From contig JAOOLH010000001.1 of assembly GCA_028408675.1 (NCBI GenBank), forward strand, positions 1-57,974: 57,974 nt of DNA, given 5' to 3'. Source of the DNA: Prochlorococcus sp. AH-716-K03. GTDB lineage: Bacteria; Cyanobacteriota; Cyanobacteriia; PCC-6307; Cyanobiaceae. Positions 26,432 to 37,128 of the stretch are shown piece after piece. Numbering within the stretch: position 1 is the stretch's first letter; each line of letters starts with the position of its first letter. The notes below the pieces were generated by a model. It worked only from the letters and a program-made list of their open reading frames with translations, had not been told where the DNA came from and ran no database searches. The position numbers and the translations under genes are program-made.

Positions 26432-29188
26432 TCATTTTAATAATTTAAGTTTTTTATTTATTTTTTCCGATTGCAACTTTCCTTCTTTCAACTTGGCAAA
26501 ACATTCCTCAACAATATCTTTAGGAGCTTTATCTATAAAGTTTTTATTAGATATTCTCTTATTTAATGTTTCTATATCAGAATTAACTTTTTGCAGGTCC
26601 TTATTCAGTCTATCCTTTAAAGCTTCTAGATTTACAAAATCATTTAAGGGTAAATAGACTTCTATATCACCAATAATTCCAGAAAAAGACTTAGCAAAAT
26701 TATTTTTATCGATATCCTTAGATTTACAAATAAAAACTTCAGATGACTTAGTGAAAGTTTTAATATCGACTATTAAAGTTTTCAAAAAGTTAGTTAATTC
26801 AACATTATCTGAAATTAAGTAAACAGGAACCAGTTGAGATGGCTTGAGTCCTAACTCAACCCTAAGATTTCTAATCAATCTAATTATTTCAAAGAGCTCT
26901 TGAAAGGATTTATCTATTTGAGAATTTATATATTTTGTTTCTAATACAGGCCATTTCTGAAGAGATAATAAAATTTGTTCAGGTTTAATTTGCAATTTAT
27001 GCCAAAGTTCTTCAGTAATATGTGGCATAAAGGGATGAATCATAACCAAAACATCAGTTAGTACTTTGATTAATATTTTTTCAGATATTTTTCTATTGTG
27101 GGATTCTTTATTATTAAATTTTTGTTTTGCAAATTCAACATACCAATCACAAAAATCATTCCATGCAAATTCATATAATAATTTTGCAGATTCGCCTAAT
27201 TTATACTCAATTAAAAGATTAGATACTTTTGTATTCAACTGATTTAATTTTGATAAAATCCACTTATCAGATAAGTCTAAATATTTTTCATCACTCTCAT
27301 TTAAAGAATAATTTTCAGAAAAAGTTTTATTTATTAAAACAAATTTAGTAGCATTCCAAAGTTTATTTGCAAAATTCCTTGATGCTTCAACTGTTGAAGA
27401 AGTATTTTCTTTCCTATCAAAATCAAGCCTTATATCCTGACCAGCGCCAGCGACTTCACGAAGTAAAGCAAATCGCAAAGCATCAGAACCATATTTATCA
27501 ATCAACAGCAAAGGATCAATTCCGTTACCTGAACTTTTACTCATTTTTTTATTATTTTCATCTCGAACTAAACCATGAATATAAACATCTTTGAATGGAA
27601 TATTATTTGTAAAAGTTTTCCCCATCATTGTCATTCTTGCTACCCAAAAGAAAATAATATCGAAACCAGTAACTAAAACACTATTTGGATACCATTTTTT
27701 AAAATCTGCATCATTAGTATTAGGCCAACCCAATGTAGAAAAAGGCCATAACCCACTTGAAAACCATGTATCTAAAACATCCTTATCACGAATAAGTTGG
27801 AAATTAGCCCCAAATTCTTTAGTAGCTTTGCTTAATGCTTCTTTCTCATTTCTGGCAACAACATATGGAGTATTTTGATCTATTGAGTCTTCTGATTGTT
27901 TTAATACGTACCATGCAGGAATTTGATGTCCCCACCATAATTGTCTACTTATACACCAATCATTGATATTATCTAACCAATCTTTATAAACTTTCTCCCA
28001 ACGCTGAGGAATAAATGTAGGCTTTTTAGAATCAAGTTCTTTTAAACAACTTGAAGAAATATTGTCCATTTTTAAAAACCACTGTGTTGATAATAATGGC
28101 TCGATTGGCACTTTTCCTCTATCAGAAAAAGGTACTGTATTTTTATAGTTTTCTATTTTAGTTAATAACCCTAAATTATCTAATTCCTTTATGATTTGTT
28201 TTCTAGCATCAAATCTATCTAAATCCTGAAACTTTCCTGCATTAATATTAAGAGTTCCATCTTTATTCATTATATTAATTTGCTTTAAATTATTCCTTTT
28301 ACCGATAGCAAAATCATTAGGATCATGAGCTGGAGTAACCTTTACACAACCTGTACCAAAATCCTTATCAACATGTATATCAGAAATAACAGGTATTTCT
28401 CTATCAACAAAAGGTACTTTTACTTTTTTATCAATATATTTTTTATATCTTTCATCGTTTGGATTTACAGCTAAAGCGGTATCTCCCAATAAGGTTTCAG
28501 GTCGAGTTGTTGCGACCTCTAAATATTCATCTAAGATTTGACCCTGACCAGAAATTAGTGGATATTTAAAATGCCATAAGTATCCATTAACCTCCTGCAT
28601 TTCAACTTCAAGATCACTAACTGCTGATTGAGATGCTGGACACCAATTAACTAAATATTCACCTCTATAAATCAGTTTTTTCTCATGTAAAATATTAAAT
28701 GCTTCAACAACTGCTTCATTCAATTTTTCATCTAAAGTGAATCTTTCCCTTTCCCAATCGACGGAATACCCAATCCTCTTTAATTGGGATATTATTTTAC
28801 CCCCACTTTGCTCTTTCCAAGTCCAGGCTCTTTTTAAAAATTCTTCTCTGCCAATATCTTCGCTATTTTTACCCTCAACTTTTAATTTTTTTTCAAGAAT
28901 AGTTTGAACGGCTATTGAAGCATGATCAGTACCAGGCAAACACAAAACATTTTTACCAAGAAGTCTTTGAAAACGAATAATCACGTCTATTAATGCAGTA
29001 TTGAAAGCATGGCCCATATGCAAAGACCCTGTGACATTTGGAGGCGGAATAACTATACAAAAAGGATCCCCTTTATCACTAGGATTAGGACTAAATGCTC
29101 TAAAACTATCCCAGTGTGTTTGCCATTTTTGTTCTACCTGTGAAGGCAAATAATTATTTAATGTCAGTTCATCATTCGACTCATTCAT
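26432..29188 (-). CDS. valS: Valyl-tRNA synthetase
   Basis: Class I aminoacyl-tRNA synthetase that charges tRNA-Val, with a CP1 editing domain. The product is 918 residues from the ATG at 29188; a TTG two codons earlier is the only upstream option. The HIGH motif appears as HMGH in GSLHMGHAFN near 55-64, the editing domain carries ATTRPETLLGDTA near 225, the KMSKS motif is KKMSKSSGNG near 553, and a coiled-coil tail (about 855-918) closes the protein, as typical for bacterial ValRS. A tRNA-Val gene lies about 450 bases upstream on the same strand. Confidence 0.98.
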   Translation of the reverse strand: MNESNDELTLNNYLPSQVEQKWQTHWDSFRAFSPNPSDKGDPFCIVIPPPNVTGSLHMGHAFNTALIDVIIRFQRLLGKNVLCLPGTDHASIAVQTILEKKLKVEGKNSEDIGREEFLKRAWTWKEQSGGKIISQLKRIGYSVDWERERFTLDEKLNEAVVEAFNILHEKKLIYRGEYLVNWCPASQSAVSDLEVEMQEVNGYLWHFKYPLISGQGQILDEYLEVATTRPETLLGDTALAVNPNDERYKKYIDKKVKVPFVDREIPVISDIHVDKDFGTGCVKVTPAHDPNDFAIGKRNNLKQINIMNKDGTLNINAGKFQDLDRFDARKQIIKELDNLGLLTKIENYKNTVPFSDRGKVPIEPLLSTQWFLKMDNISSSCLKELDSKKPTFIPQRWEKVYKDWLDNINDWCISRQLWWGHQIPAWYVLKQSEDSIDQNTPYVVARNEKEALSKATKEFGANFQLIRDKDVLDTWFSSGLWPFSTLGWPNTNDADFKKWYPNSVLVTGFDIIFFWVARMTMMGKTFTNNIPFKDVYIHGLVRDENNKKMSKSSGNGIDPLLLIDKYGSDALRFALLREVAGAGQDIRLDFDRKENTSSTVEASRNFANKLWNATKFVLINKTFSENYSLNESDEKYLDLSDKWILSKLNQLNTKVSNLLIEYKLGESAKLLYEFAWNDFCDWYVEFAKQKFNNKESHNRKISEKILIKVLTDVLVMIHPFMPHITEELWHKLQIKPEQILLSLQKWPVLETKYINSQIDKSFQELFEIIRLIRNLRVELGLKPSQLVPVYLISDNVELTNFLKTLIVDIKTFTKSSEVFICKSKDIDKNNFAKSFSGIIGDIEVYLPLNDFVNLEALKDRLNKDLQKVNSDIETLNKRISNKNFIDKAPKDIVEECFAKLKEGKLQSEKINKKLKLLK

Positions 29189-29280
29189 TTGCAATAGTTA
29201 TTTCAGTAGTTTTTTACTTATTTTATATTGATAGACGCAAATAATTTAAAAAAATATCAGTTTGCAAAATATATGTAAAA

Positions 29281-29622
29281 CTACAAGAGTTTAAAACCAG
29301 AACCGCAAGCACACCTCTTGGCATTTTTAGGAGTTGAGATAAGAAAACCTCCACCACTTAAATCACTGTAATAATCAAGTTTTAAATCTTTTAACAAATA
29401 AAAGTTTTTAGTATCAGCATATAAAGTTATCCCCTCAGTTCTAGATATTGGAGATCCATTACATGTACCTGGTTTTAATTTAATGTGCATCCATCCTTCT
29501 GAGCCTATATTATCTTTGATTAAATCAATAGACATTTCACCCGGCGATCCACCAAAAGATGCTTGCCTTGAAAGCTCTGATGCTGCAGTTTGACTGATTG
29601 AAAGATTAACGATCTCAGTCAT
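29281..29622 (-). CDS. HesB/IscA-like iron-sulfur biogenesis protein
   Basis: A-type carrier-like protein, expected to bind iron or an Fe-S cluster. In the 113-residue product the cysteines are C54 (KPGTCNGSP), C104 and C106 (RCACGSGF). The C-terminal C-x-C-G-S-G-F is close to the family's CGCGxSF. The first Cys to the pair is 49 residues, shorter than about 63 in canonical IscA/SufA, so this is either a divergent branch or the first cysteine is not the equivalent ligand. It lies just downstream of tRNA-Val on the same strand and 92 bases upstream of valS. Confidence 0.75.
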   Translation of the reverse strand: MTEIVNLSISQTAASELSRQASFGGSPGEMSIDLIKDNIGSEGWMHIKLKPGTCNGSPISRTEGITLYADTKNFYLLKDLKLDYYSDLSGGGFLISTPKNAKRCACGSGFKLL

Positions 29623-29638
29623 AGAAATAAAAAGAGAA

Positions 29639-29710
<72 letters not shown>

Positions 29711-29808
29711 TATAATATTTCATTCTAATAGATGAAGTTGAAAATTTTATACTAAATATTTAAATATTTCATGATTAAGGCAAAATTGAATAAATAAGAT
29801 ACAGTTTT

Positions 29809-30663
29809 ATGAACTTAAACAATGAATATAACAATCAAAAAGATAGTGATCTAGAGACTTTAGAGAGTTTCAAGATTTTAATATCAAATATTAAATATTT
29901 AAAAGATAAAACTTGGGGCTGCCCATGGCAAAAAATACAATCACATAAATCCTTGATTCCATTTTTAAATGAAGAGAGTAGTGAATTTATTGATGCAGTA
30001 TATGAAAAAAACGCGAATAATATTTGTGAAGAATTAGGAGATCTCTTATTACAAATAATGCTTCATGCAGAAATTGGCTTTGAAAAAAATCAATTTGAAT
30101 TAAAAGATGTTATTGAAAATTTAAATAAAAAAATTATTAATAGACATCCGTATATTTTTAAAAAAAAAGAAAAAGTATCTTTAAAAAAGTCACAAGAAAT
30201 TTGGGAAAAAATTAAAAATTCAGAAAATAACACGTTCTTTAAGCAATCATCAATTAGTAGACAATTGAATTCAAAAATAAAAAGTTTACCTGCAACTATA
30301 GGATCAAACCAAATTACCAATACTGTTAAACAATACGGTTTCAAGTGGCAAAATAGTAAAAAGATTTTTGATAAATTGGATGAAGAAATATGCGAATTAA
30401 AAGAGGCAATAAAAAGCAAAAAAGCACATGATATAAAAGATGAATTTGGAGATGTTTACTTTACTTTGATAAGTCTTTCAAACTTTCTAAAAATAAATCC
30501 AGAATCATCTCTTCAAAAAACTAATAAAAAATTTTTAGACAGATTTGCAATAATTGAAGATCAAGTAGGAGATAATATTAAAAAACTAAACCCAAAAGAT
30601 TTTCAGCGACTTTGGAAAATTGCTAAAAAAACACTTATGAGAGAAAAATTGAACAGAAAATGA
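29809..30663 (+). CDS. mazG: Nucleoside triphosphate pyrophosphohydrolase MazG
   Basis: All-alpha NTP pyrophosphatase that cleaves NTPs to NMP and pyrophosphate, linked to clearing damaged nucleotides and to ppGpp level. The 284-residue product has two tandem MazG domains: the first with CPWQKIQSH, EESSEFIDA and EELGDLLLQI (about 42-90), the second with YGFKW, LDEEICELKEA and DEFGDVYF (about 170-225). Both carry the E-x-x-E and E-x-x-D metal-binding pattern. Its stop overlaps the speE start (ATGA), so translation is coupled. Cyanophages carry their own mazG; this one sits in core context and looks host-derived. Confidence 0.93.
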   Translation: MNLNNEYNNQKDSDLETLESFKILISNIKYLKDKTWGCPWQKIQSHKSLIPFLNEESSEFIDAVYEKNANNICEELGDLLLQIMLHAEIGFEKNQFELKDVIENLNKKIINRHPYIFKKKEKVSLKKSQEIWEKIKNSENNTFFKQSSISRQLNSKIKSLPATIGSNQITNTVKQYGFKWQNSKKIFDKLDEEICELKEAIKSKKAHDIKDEFGDVYFTLISLSNFLKINPESSLQKTNKKFLDRFAIIEDQVGDNIKKLNPKDFQRLWKIAKKTLMREKLNRK

Positions 30664-31511
30664 AAAATATGCCAACGTGGATAGATGAGTACCATAAAGG
30701 CTCAAGATTTGGGCTCAATGGGAAAGTATTACTTAAAAAAAATTCTAAATATCAAGAAATTCTCATTATAGAGACTGATTTTTATGGTAAAGCTTTAATG
30801 TTAGATGGATGCTGGATGACGTCATTGAGAGACGAAAAATATTATCATGAATGTCTTGTTCATCCAGCCTTAAGTAGTATTGATAAGAAATCTCATGTAC
30901 TAATTATTGGAGGGGGTGATGGTGGTACTGCAAGAGAATGCTTAAAATACTCTCAAGTTGCAAAAATTGATTTGGTAGAAATTGATGAAGAAGTCATAAA
31001 AGTATCTAAAACATTTTTACAAGAAATTGGAGGTGAAGCTTGGAGTGATGAAAGATTAGCTATACATATTGAAGATGGAGTTAAATGGGTAGAAAAAACT
31101 AAAGATAATTTTTATGATGTTATTTTTATAGATTGTTCTGATCCATCAGAATTTTCTGATTTATTATTTACAGATTTCTTTTATAAAGAATGTAAAAGAA
31201 TACTTACGAAAAAGGGAATATTAGCGACTCAAAGTGAATCGCCTGAATCATTCAAAAATATTCATATACATATTTTGAAATCACTAAATAAAATATTCAA
31301 ATTATCTAAAACTATGTATTCATTTGTGCCCATATATCCAAGTGGTATTTGGAGTTGGACATTTGCTTCAGAAGAAGAATTAAATTTATCAAAAGTAAAT
31401 TACAAAGAAGTCATGAAAATAGAAAAGAATTGTGATGTTTGGAATTTAAATTTTCAAAATGCTGCATTCAAAATGATGCCAAATAAAATTGTAAAAGAAC
31501 TCAATTTCTAA
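30660..31511 (+). CDS. speE: Spermidine synthase
   Basis: Aminopropyltransferase that joins decarboxylated S-adenosylmethionine to putrescine. The 283-residue product has the N-terminal beta domain (QEILIIETDFYGKALMLDG near 30-48), the gatekeeping YHECLVHPAL near 62-71, the nucleotide-binding GGGDGGTARE near 83-92, EIDEEVI near 107, and DCSDP near 158. It is followed by speB with 2 bases between, giving a putrescine-to-spermidine pair downstream of mazG. Confidence 0.95.
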   Translation: MKNMPTWIDEYHKGSRFGLNGKVLLKKNSKYQEILIIETDFYGKALMLDGCWMTSLRDEKYYHECLVHPALSSIDKKSHVLIIGGGDGGTARECLKYSQVAKIDLVEIDEEVIKVSKTFLQEIGGEAWSDERLAIHIEDGVKWVEKTKDNFYDVIFIDCSDPSEFSDLLFTDFFYKECKRILTKKGILATQSESPESFKNIHIHILKSLNKIFKLSKTMYSFVPIYPSGIWSWTFASEEELNLSKVNYKEVMKIEKNCDVWNLNFQNAAFKMMPNKIVKELNF

Positions 31512-31513
31512 AA

Positions 31514-32398
31514 ATGATCAATAAAAATTTATTTGATAACGAAAGTGCAATTTTTATGGGTGCTAAAAGAAATCCGGATGATTGTTCAATTGGAATATTT
31601 GGAGTCAATTATGATGGTACATGCTCTTATAAGTCAGGGACTAGATTTGGTCCAAATGCCATAAGGCTAGTCAGCACATGCTTAGAAACATTCTGTCCAA
31701 GATTAGGAAAAGATTTAGAAGATTTTAATTATGTTGATTTTGGTTCACTAGAAATAGATAAAAATGACTCAAAGTCTGTCATTAAATCAGTCAAATCAGC
31801 AACAGATTTCATTATGAGTAGAAAGCTTAGTCCCATTATGCTTGGAGGTGAGCACTCTATTACTAGTGGTGCTATTGAGGCGTTAGTAAATAAATATCCA
31901 GATCTGATTTTAATTCAACTAGATGCTCATGCAGATTTAAGAAACTCATATATGGGGAATGAACATAGTCATGCCTGTGCAATGCAAAGATGCTTAGATG
32001 TCTTACCTGAAAAAAAAATTTTGCAAGTCGGAATAAGAAGTGGCACCAAAGAAGAGTTTAAATTTATGAGTCAACAAAATCAATTAGTAAAATTCGTGCC
32101 AGGAGGAAATGCTAAAGAATTTAAAAAAGCTCTTCTTCCTTACTCTAATTCTCCAATATATTTAACTATAGATTTGGATTGGTTTGATCCCAGTTTATTA
32201 CCTGGTACGGGAACTCCAGAACCAGGAGGTTTTTTTTGGAATGACTTTGAAGTGATTCTTGAAACTTTAAAAGACTTTAGAATTGTCGCTTCAGATATTG
32301 TGGAATTATCTCCAGAAATTGATAACAGCGGAGTGAGCAGTGTAGTTGCCGCAAAAGTACTGAGAAGCTTAATTATGTCATTAAAAAATATGCAATAA
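31514..32398 (+). CDS. speB: Agmatinase (ureohydrolase family)
   Basis: Binuclear-metal ureohydrolase that most likely splits agmatine into putrescine and urea. The 294-residue product has the metal-binding motifs GGEHSI near 113-118, DAHADLR near 137-143, and DLDWFDPSLLPGTGTPEPGG near 220. Adjacent speE supports polyamine synthesis. Arginase or another guanidino-compound hydrolase is possible: some cyanobacterial SpeB-like proteins hydrolyse free guanidine. The tight 2-base linkage to speE favours agmatinase. Confidence 0.88.
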   Translation: MINKNLFDNESAIFMGAKRNPDDCSIGIFGVNYDGTCSYKSGTRFGPNAIRLVSTCLETFCPRLGKDLEDFNYVDFGSLEIDKNDSKSVIKSVKSATDFIMSRKLSPIMLGGEHSITSGAIEALVNKYPDLILIQLDAHADLRNSYMGNEHSHACAMQRCLDVLPEKKILQVGIRSGTKEEFKFMSQQNQLVKFVPGGNAKEFKKALLPYSNSPIYLTIDLDWFDPSLLPGTGTPEPGGFFWNDFEVILETLKDFRIVASDIVELSPEIDNSGVSSVVAAKVLRSLIMSLKNMQ

Positions 32399-32448
32399 AA
32401 AATTTCTAAACTAGAGTATAAAAAACTAAATAACTCATTAAATATTTC

Positions 32449-33561
32449 ATGGATTTGCTTAAAAGTCCGCTTTATTCAAAATATATTAAGTCAAATGCAA
32501 AGTTAGTCAATTTTGCAGGATGGGAAATGCCCATATCCTTTTCGGGATTAATAAAGGAACATGAATCAGTAAGAAAATCAGCAGGATTCTTTGACATTTC
32601 TCACATGGGTGTAATTTCTCTTAGAGGAATTAATCCTAAAGAATATATTCAAAAATTTTTTCCTACTAATTTATACTCCTTTTCGGAAGGACAAGGGCTT
32701 TATACTTTAATGCTCAATGAAAAGGGAGGAATAATAGATGACCTAATAATTTATGACCTTGGTCAACAAGAAGGGGATATCTCAGAAATTTTTTTAATAG
32801 TAAATGCAAGCAGATACAATATTGATTTTTCTTGGATTAAAAATAACTTAAATACTAACAATATTTCTATATCAAACGCCAAAAAAGATAAGGTCCTTTT
32901 TGCGCTACAGGGCAAAAGTTCCTTTAAATTATTTGAAGAATGGATTAAATCATCAATTTCACATATCCCTTACTTTGGTTGTGAATATAAAATTTTTAAA
33001 AATATTTCAACTGAAGAAAAAATTTTCTTTTCGAAAACAGGATACACCGGTGAAAACGGTTTAGAAATAATATTATCCGCAAAAGCAGCAAATAATTTAT
33101 GGGATTTCTTAGTTTCAAAAAATATTGAGCCTTGTGGATTAGGTGCAAGAGATACCTTAAGACTTGAAGCCGGAATGCACTTATATGGACAAGATTTAGA
33201 TGAAACAACTACACCATATGAAGCAGGATTAGGTTGGCTAGTACATTTAGAGAATAATCATGAATTTTTTGGGAGAGATTCTCTTGAAAAACAATCAAGA
33301 TTAGGTATTAAGAAAAAGTTAGTTGGTCTAACTATTGAAGGAAGAGCTATTGGAAGAAAAGGATGCGAAGTATTTAAAGATGGAGAAAATATTGGTAAAA
33401 TAACTAGCGGTAGTTGGTCTCCTACTAAGCAAAAGGCAATAGCTTTTGCTTATATTCAAAATTCTTACGCTACTTTAAATAATATTGTTGAAATTTTAAT
33501 AAGAGGTAAAAAGTTCAAAGGGACTATCACGAAAAGAGCTTTTTATAAAAAAGATAATTAA
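32449..33561 (+). CDS. gcvT: Aminomethyltransferase, glycine cleavage T-protein
   Basis: Moves the methylene from aminomethyl-lipoyl GcvH to tetrahydrofolate, releasing ammonia. The 370-residue product begins [20 protein letters not shown] and has [10 protein letters not shown] near 23-32, FDISHMG near 48-54, [13 protein letters not shown] near 193-205 and [18 protein letters not shown] near 231-248. The C-terminal barrel has [11 protein letters not shown] near 298. It lies about 18 kb from gcvHP, inside the speB-aspS run. I see no glycine riboswitch in the 50-base gap before it. Confidence 0.96.
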   Translation: MDLLKSPLYSKYIKSNAKLVNFAGWEMPISFSGLIKEHESVRKSAGFFDISHMGVISLRGINPKEYIQKFFPTNLYSFSEGQGLYTLMLNEKGGIIDDLIIYDLGQQEGDISEIFLIVNASRYNIDFSWIKNNLNTNNISISNAKKDKVLFALQGKSSFKLFEEWIKSSISHIPYFGCEYKIFKNISTEEKIFFSKTGYTGENGLEIILSAKAANNLWDFLVSKNIEPCGLGARDTLRLEAGMHLYGQDLDETTTPYEAGLGWLVHLENNHEFFGRDSLEKQSRLGIKKKLVGLTIEGRAIGRKGCEVFKDGENIGKITSGSWSPTKQKAIAFAYIQNSYATLNNIVEILIRGKKFKGTITKRAFYKKDN

Positions 33562-33619
33562 CTAAATTTACCCTTTAAGAATTATTATTATAAATTATTG
33601 CTCAATAAGTCATTTCTAG

Positions 33620-35416
33620 ATGCGAAACAAAATTTGTGAAGAACTCAATAAGTCAGATATTGGGAAAGCAGTTAATTTATGTGGATGGGTTGATCGAAGA
33701 AGAGATCATGGCGGTGTGATTTTTATAGATTTACGAGATCATAGTGGATTTATGCAAATTACTATTAATCCTGAAGATGGTGAGACTCTTTTTAAACAGG
33801 CTGAGATTCTAAAAAATGAAACTGTGATAATGGTTAATGGAATTGTTAATGAAAGGCCAAAGGATTCGATAAATAAAAATATTGTCACTGGAGAGTTAGA
33901 ACTAAAAGTTAAAGATCTACAAATTCTTAATCAAATAAAAAATAATTTACCATTTCCCATCTCAGTGCATGACTATGAAAATACAAAAGAAGAGATTAGA
34001 CTAAAATATAGATATTTAGATCTAAGAAGAGGAAAATTACTTAAAAATTTAAAAACAAGACATAAAATTATTAAAGCAGTAAGAGAATATCTTGATAATT
34101 CTGGATTTACAGAGGTTGAAACTCCATTACTGACAAAATCGACTCCAGAAGGAGCTAGAGATTTTTTAGTTCCAGCTAGACTCTCAAACGGTGAGTTTTT
34201 TGCTTTGCCACAATCTCCTCAATTATTTAAACAACTTTTAATGGTAGGAGGATTAGACAAGTACTATCAAATCGCAAAATGTTTCCGTGATGAAGACCTA
34301 AGAGCTGATAGACAACCTGAATTTACTCAGCTTGATATTGAAATGAGTTTTATAAGTGAAGAAGAAATCATTTCTTTTAATGAAAAACTAATAAAAAATG
34401 TATGGAAAAATGTACTAAATATAAACTTCAATGAGGAGTTTCCAAGAATGACTTGGCACGAGGCCATGGACAACTATGGAACAGACAGGCCAGATACAAG
34501 ATATGAAATGTTACTTAAAAATTTAGGAGAGATACTTGGCAATATTGGTTTTAACATTTTCACTAAAGCAATTCAGAATGGCGGAGCAATAAAATCCATA
34601 ACTATTAAAGATGGCAACTCAAGTATTAGTAACGTTCGAATTAAACCTGGAGGAGATATTTTTAAAGTTGCCCAAGATGCAGGAGCTGGAGGTTTAGCAT
34701 TCATAAGAGTTAAAGGAGATGAACTGGAAACAATTGGGGCAATAAAAAATAATTTAAATAAAGATCATATTTCTAATATTTTAAAAATAACAGAAGCAAA
34801 AGATGGGGACTTAATTCTTTTAGGGGCAGGAAATACTCAAATTGTAAATCAATCATTAGATAGAGTCAGGCAATATATTGCAAAAGATTTAAAGCTAATA
34901 GAAAAAGATAAATGGAACTTTTTATGGGTCACAGATTTTCCTATGTTTGAAATGAATGAAGAAGAAAAAAGATTTGAAGCTTTACACCATCCGTTTTGTT
35001 CTCCTAAAAATATTAAGCTTGAAGATGAAAAAGAATTAAAAGAAAAAATTGAGAGTTCTACAGCACATGCTTATGACTTAGTCCTAAATGGATTAGAGTT
35101 AGGAGGTGGTTCTCTGCGTATCCATCAAGCCAAAATGCAAAGAGAAGTTCTAAGAACAGTTGGATTATCAGATAATCAAATTAATGAAAAATTTGGTTTT
35201 TTAATTGAAGCTCTCGAAATGGGTGCTCCACCTCATGGGGGAATAGCATTTGGGGTAGATCGGATAACCATGCTCATTTTGGGGGAAGATTCAATTAGGG
35301 AAACAATTGCTTTTCCAAAAAATCAACAAGCAAAATGTCTTCTTACAAATGCACCTTCAAATGTCTCCAAATCCCAATTAAAAGAATTAGATATTGAAAT
35401 AACAATTGATGAATAA
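33620..35416 (+). CDS. aspS: Aspartyl-tRNA synthetase
   Basis: Class II synthetase that charges tRNA-Asp. The 598-residue bacterial-type product has the OB-fold anticodon domain ([19 protein letters not shown] near 22-40), motif 2 in [18 protein letters not shown] near 219-236, the GAD insertion domain (about 285-420), and motif 3 in [14 protein letters not shown] near 536. The window does not tell whether it also charges tRNA-Asn. It lies 58 bases downstream of gcvT. Confidence 0.97.
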   Translation: MRNKICEELNKSDIGKAVNLCGWVDRRRDHGGVIFIDLRDHSGFMQITINPEDGETLFKQAEILKNETVIMVNGIVNERPKDSINKNIVTGELELKVKDLQILNQIKNNLPFPISVHDYENTKEEIRLKYRYLDLRRGKLLKNLKTRHKIIKAVREYLDNSGFTEVETPLLTKSTPEGARDFLVPARLSNGEFFALPQSPQLFKQLLMVGGLDKYYQIAKCFRDEDLRADRQPEFTQLDIEMSFISEEEIISFNEKLIKNVWKNVLNINFNEEFPRMTWHEAMDNYGTDRPDTRYEMLLKNLGEILGNIGFNIFTKAIQNGGAIKSITIKDGNSSISNVRIKPGGDIFKVAQDAGAGGLAFIRVKGDELETIGAIKNNLNKDHISNILKITEAKDGDLILLGAGNTQIVNQSLDRVRQYIAKDLKLIEKDKWNFLWVTDFPMFEMNEEEKRFEALHHPFCSPKNIKLEDEKELKEKIESSTAHAYDLVLNGLELGGGSLRIHQAKMQREVLRTVGLSDNQINEKFGFLIEALEMGAPPHGGIAFGVDRITMLILGEDSIRETIAFPKNQQAKCLLTNAPSNVSKSQLKELDIEITIDE

Positions 35417-35490
35417 ACTATTTATGGATGATCAATAAATTTTTTGTTTAAATAAAGTATAAGGAGGTTGTGCTTAATTAAAAATATTTC

Positions 35491-37101
35491 ATGTCAAAAT
35501 TTGTTTTTGTTACAGGAGGCGTTGTTTCTAGCATAGGTAAAGGTATTGTTGCCGCAAGCTTAGGAAGATTATTAAAATCAAGAGGATATAGCGTTTCAAT
35601 ACTTAAACTAGATCCTTATCTAAATGTTGACCCAGGAACAATGAGCCCTTTTCAACATGGCGAAGTTTTCGTTACCGAAGATGGAGCTGAAACAGATTTA
35701 GATTTAGGTCACTATGAGAGATTTACTGATACTGCAATGACTCGTTTAAATAGTGTCACGACAGGATCCATCTACCAAGCAGTCATTAATAAAGAAAGAA
35801 GAGGAAGTTACAACGGAGGTACAGTACAAGTTATTCCTCACATCACAAGAGAAATAAGAGAAAGGATTCATAGAGTAGCAGCTAACAGCAATGCTGATAT
35901 CGTGATAACTGAGATTGGTGGAACAGTAGGAGATATTGAATCTCTACCATTTTTAGAGGCAATAAGAGAATTTAAAAATGATGTTAATAAAAATGATGTC
36001 GCTTACATTCACGTAACTTTACTTCCTTATATCAAAACATCTGGTGAGATAAAAACTAAACCTACTCAACATTCTGTTAAGGAATTAAGATCCATTGGTA
36101 TACAACCAGATTTACTTGTATGCAGGAGTGATAAAGAAATTAATGAAGGGCTAAAAAGAAAACTCAGTGGTTTCTGCGGAGTTAATCTTAATTGTGTAAT
36201 TGAAGCATTAGATGCTGATAGTATTTATTCAGTTCCTCTTTCTTTAAAGAATGAAGGTTTATGTAAAGAGACTTTAAATTGTCTAGAACTGGAAGATAAA
36301 GAATGTGATTTAGAGAATTGGGAAAAAATAATTCATAATCTTAGGAATCCCGGTAACCCTATAAAAGTTGCTTTAGTTGGAAAATATATAGAACTTGGTG
36401 ATGCATATCTTTCAGTTGTAGAGGCATTAAGGCATGCTTGTATTGAACAAAAAGCTTTATTAGATTTGTATTGGGTAAGTGCTGAAATGATCGAAGAGAA
36501 ATCAGCCGAAGAGTATTTGAATGATGTTGATGCAATTGTAGTTCCAGGAGGATTTGGAAATAGAGGAGTGAATGGAAAAATTGAAGCAATAAAATTTGCA
36601 AGAGAAAAGAAGATTCCTTTCCTAGGTTTATGTTTAGGTATGCAATGTGCAGTAATAGAATGGGCAAGAAATCTAGCCCAATTACCTGGTGCATCTAGCT
36701 CAGAATTAAATCCAGATTCCCCAAACCCGGTTATTCATTTATTACCTGAACAAGAAGACATTGTTGATCTTGGAGGTACTATGAGATTAGGAGTTTATCC
36801 TTGTAGACTTCAAAAAAATACAACTGGTAAAGAGTTGTACAACGAAGATGTTATATATGAGAGGCATCGACATAGATATGAATTTAATAATTACTACAAA
36901 CAAAGTTTTTTAGATTCTGGATACAAAATCAGTGGCACGTCACCAGATGGAAGATTAGTAGAATTAATTGAATTAGTTGATCACCCATATTTTTTAGCAT
37001 GCCAATACCATCCTGAATTTTTATCAAGGCCAGGGAAGCCACATCCATTATTTAAAGGATTGATCAGAGCATCGCAGGAAAAATTAAAGCAATCAAATTA
37101 A
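35491..37101 (+). CDS. pyrG: CTP synthase
   Basis: Makes CTP from UTP, ATP and glutamine. The 536-residue product has the synthase half starting [20 protein letters not shown] with its P-loop, the [19 protein letters not shown] segment near 45-63, and the glutamine amidotransferase half with the nucleophile in LGLCLGMQ near 377-384 and HRHRYEFN near 455. Cys, His and Glu of the triad are visible (QYHPEF near 507). A perfect AAGGAGG lies at 35461-35467, 23 bases before the ATG, too far for normal use. I see no C-rich attenuator of the Gram-positive pyrG type. Confidence 0.98.
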   Translation: MSKFVFVTGGVVSSIGKGIVAASLGRLLKSRGYSVSILKLDPYLNVDPGTMSPFQHGEVFVTEDGAETDLDLGHYERFTDTAMTRLNSVTTGSIYQAVINKERRGSYNGGTVQVIPHITREIRERIHRVAANSNADIVITEIGGTVGDIESLPFLEAIREFKNDVNKNDVAYIHVTLLPYIKTSGEIKTKPTQHSVKELRSIGIQPDLLVCRSDKEINEGLKRKLSGFCGVNLNCVIEALDADSIYSVPLSLKNEGLCKETLNCLELEDKECDLENWEKIIHNLRNPGNPIKVALVGKYIELGDAYLSVVEALRHACIEQKALLDLYWVSAEMIEEKSAEEYLNDVDAIVVPGGFGNRGVNGKIEAIKFAREKKIPFLGLCLGMQCAVIEWARNLAQLPGASSSELNPDSPNPVIHLLPEQEDIVDLGGTMRLGVYPCRLQKNTTGKELYNEDVIYERHRHRYEFNNYYKQSFLDSGYKISGTSPDGRLVELIELVDHPYFLACQYHPEFLSRPGKPHPLFKGLIRASQEKLKQSN

Positions 37102-37128
37102 TATTATTTATTTTTCTTGAATAAAATA

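Noticed and set aside
27591-27878. 95-codon plus-strand frame inside valS
   Set aside because: Lies antisense to the well-supported valS frame; no coding features.
29754-29769. 16-base palindrome AAATATTTAAATATTT before mazG
   Set aside because: Pure A/T palindromes are expected by chance at this composition.
32399-32448. Glycine riboswitch before gcvT (and before gcvH/gcvP)
   Set aside because: The gap before gcvT is 50 AT-rich bases and the gcvH and gcvP gaps are shorter still; none can hold the tandem aptamer.
37102-37128. preQ1 riboswitch before queE-queC
   Set aside because: Only 27 bases, without the C-rich loop and A-rich tail of the class I aptamer.
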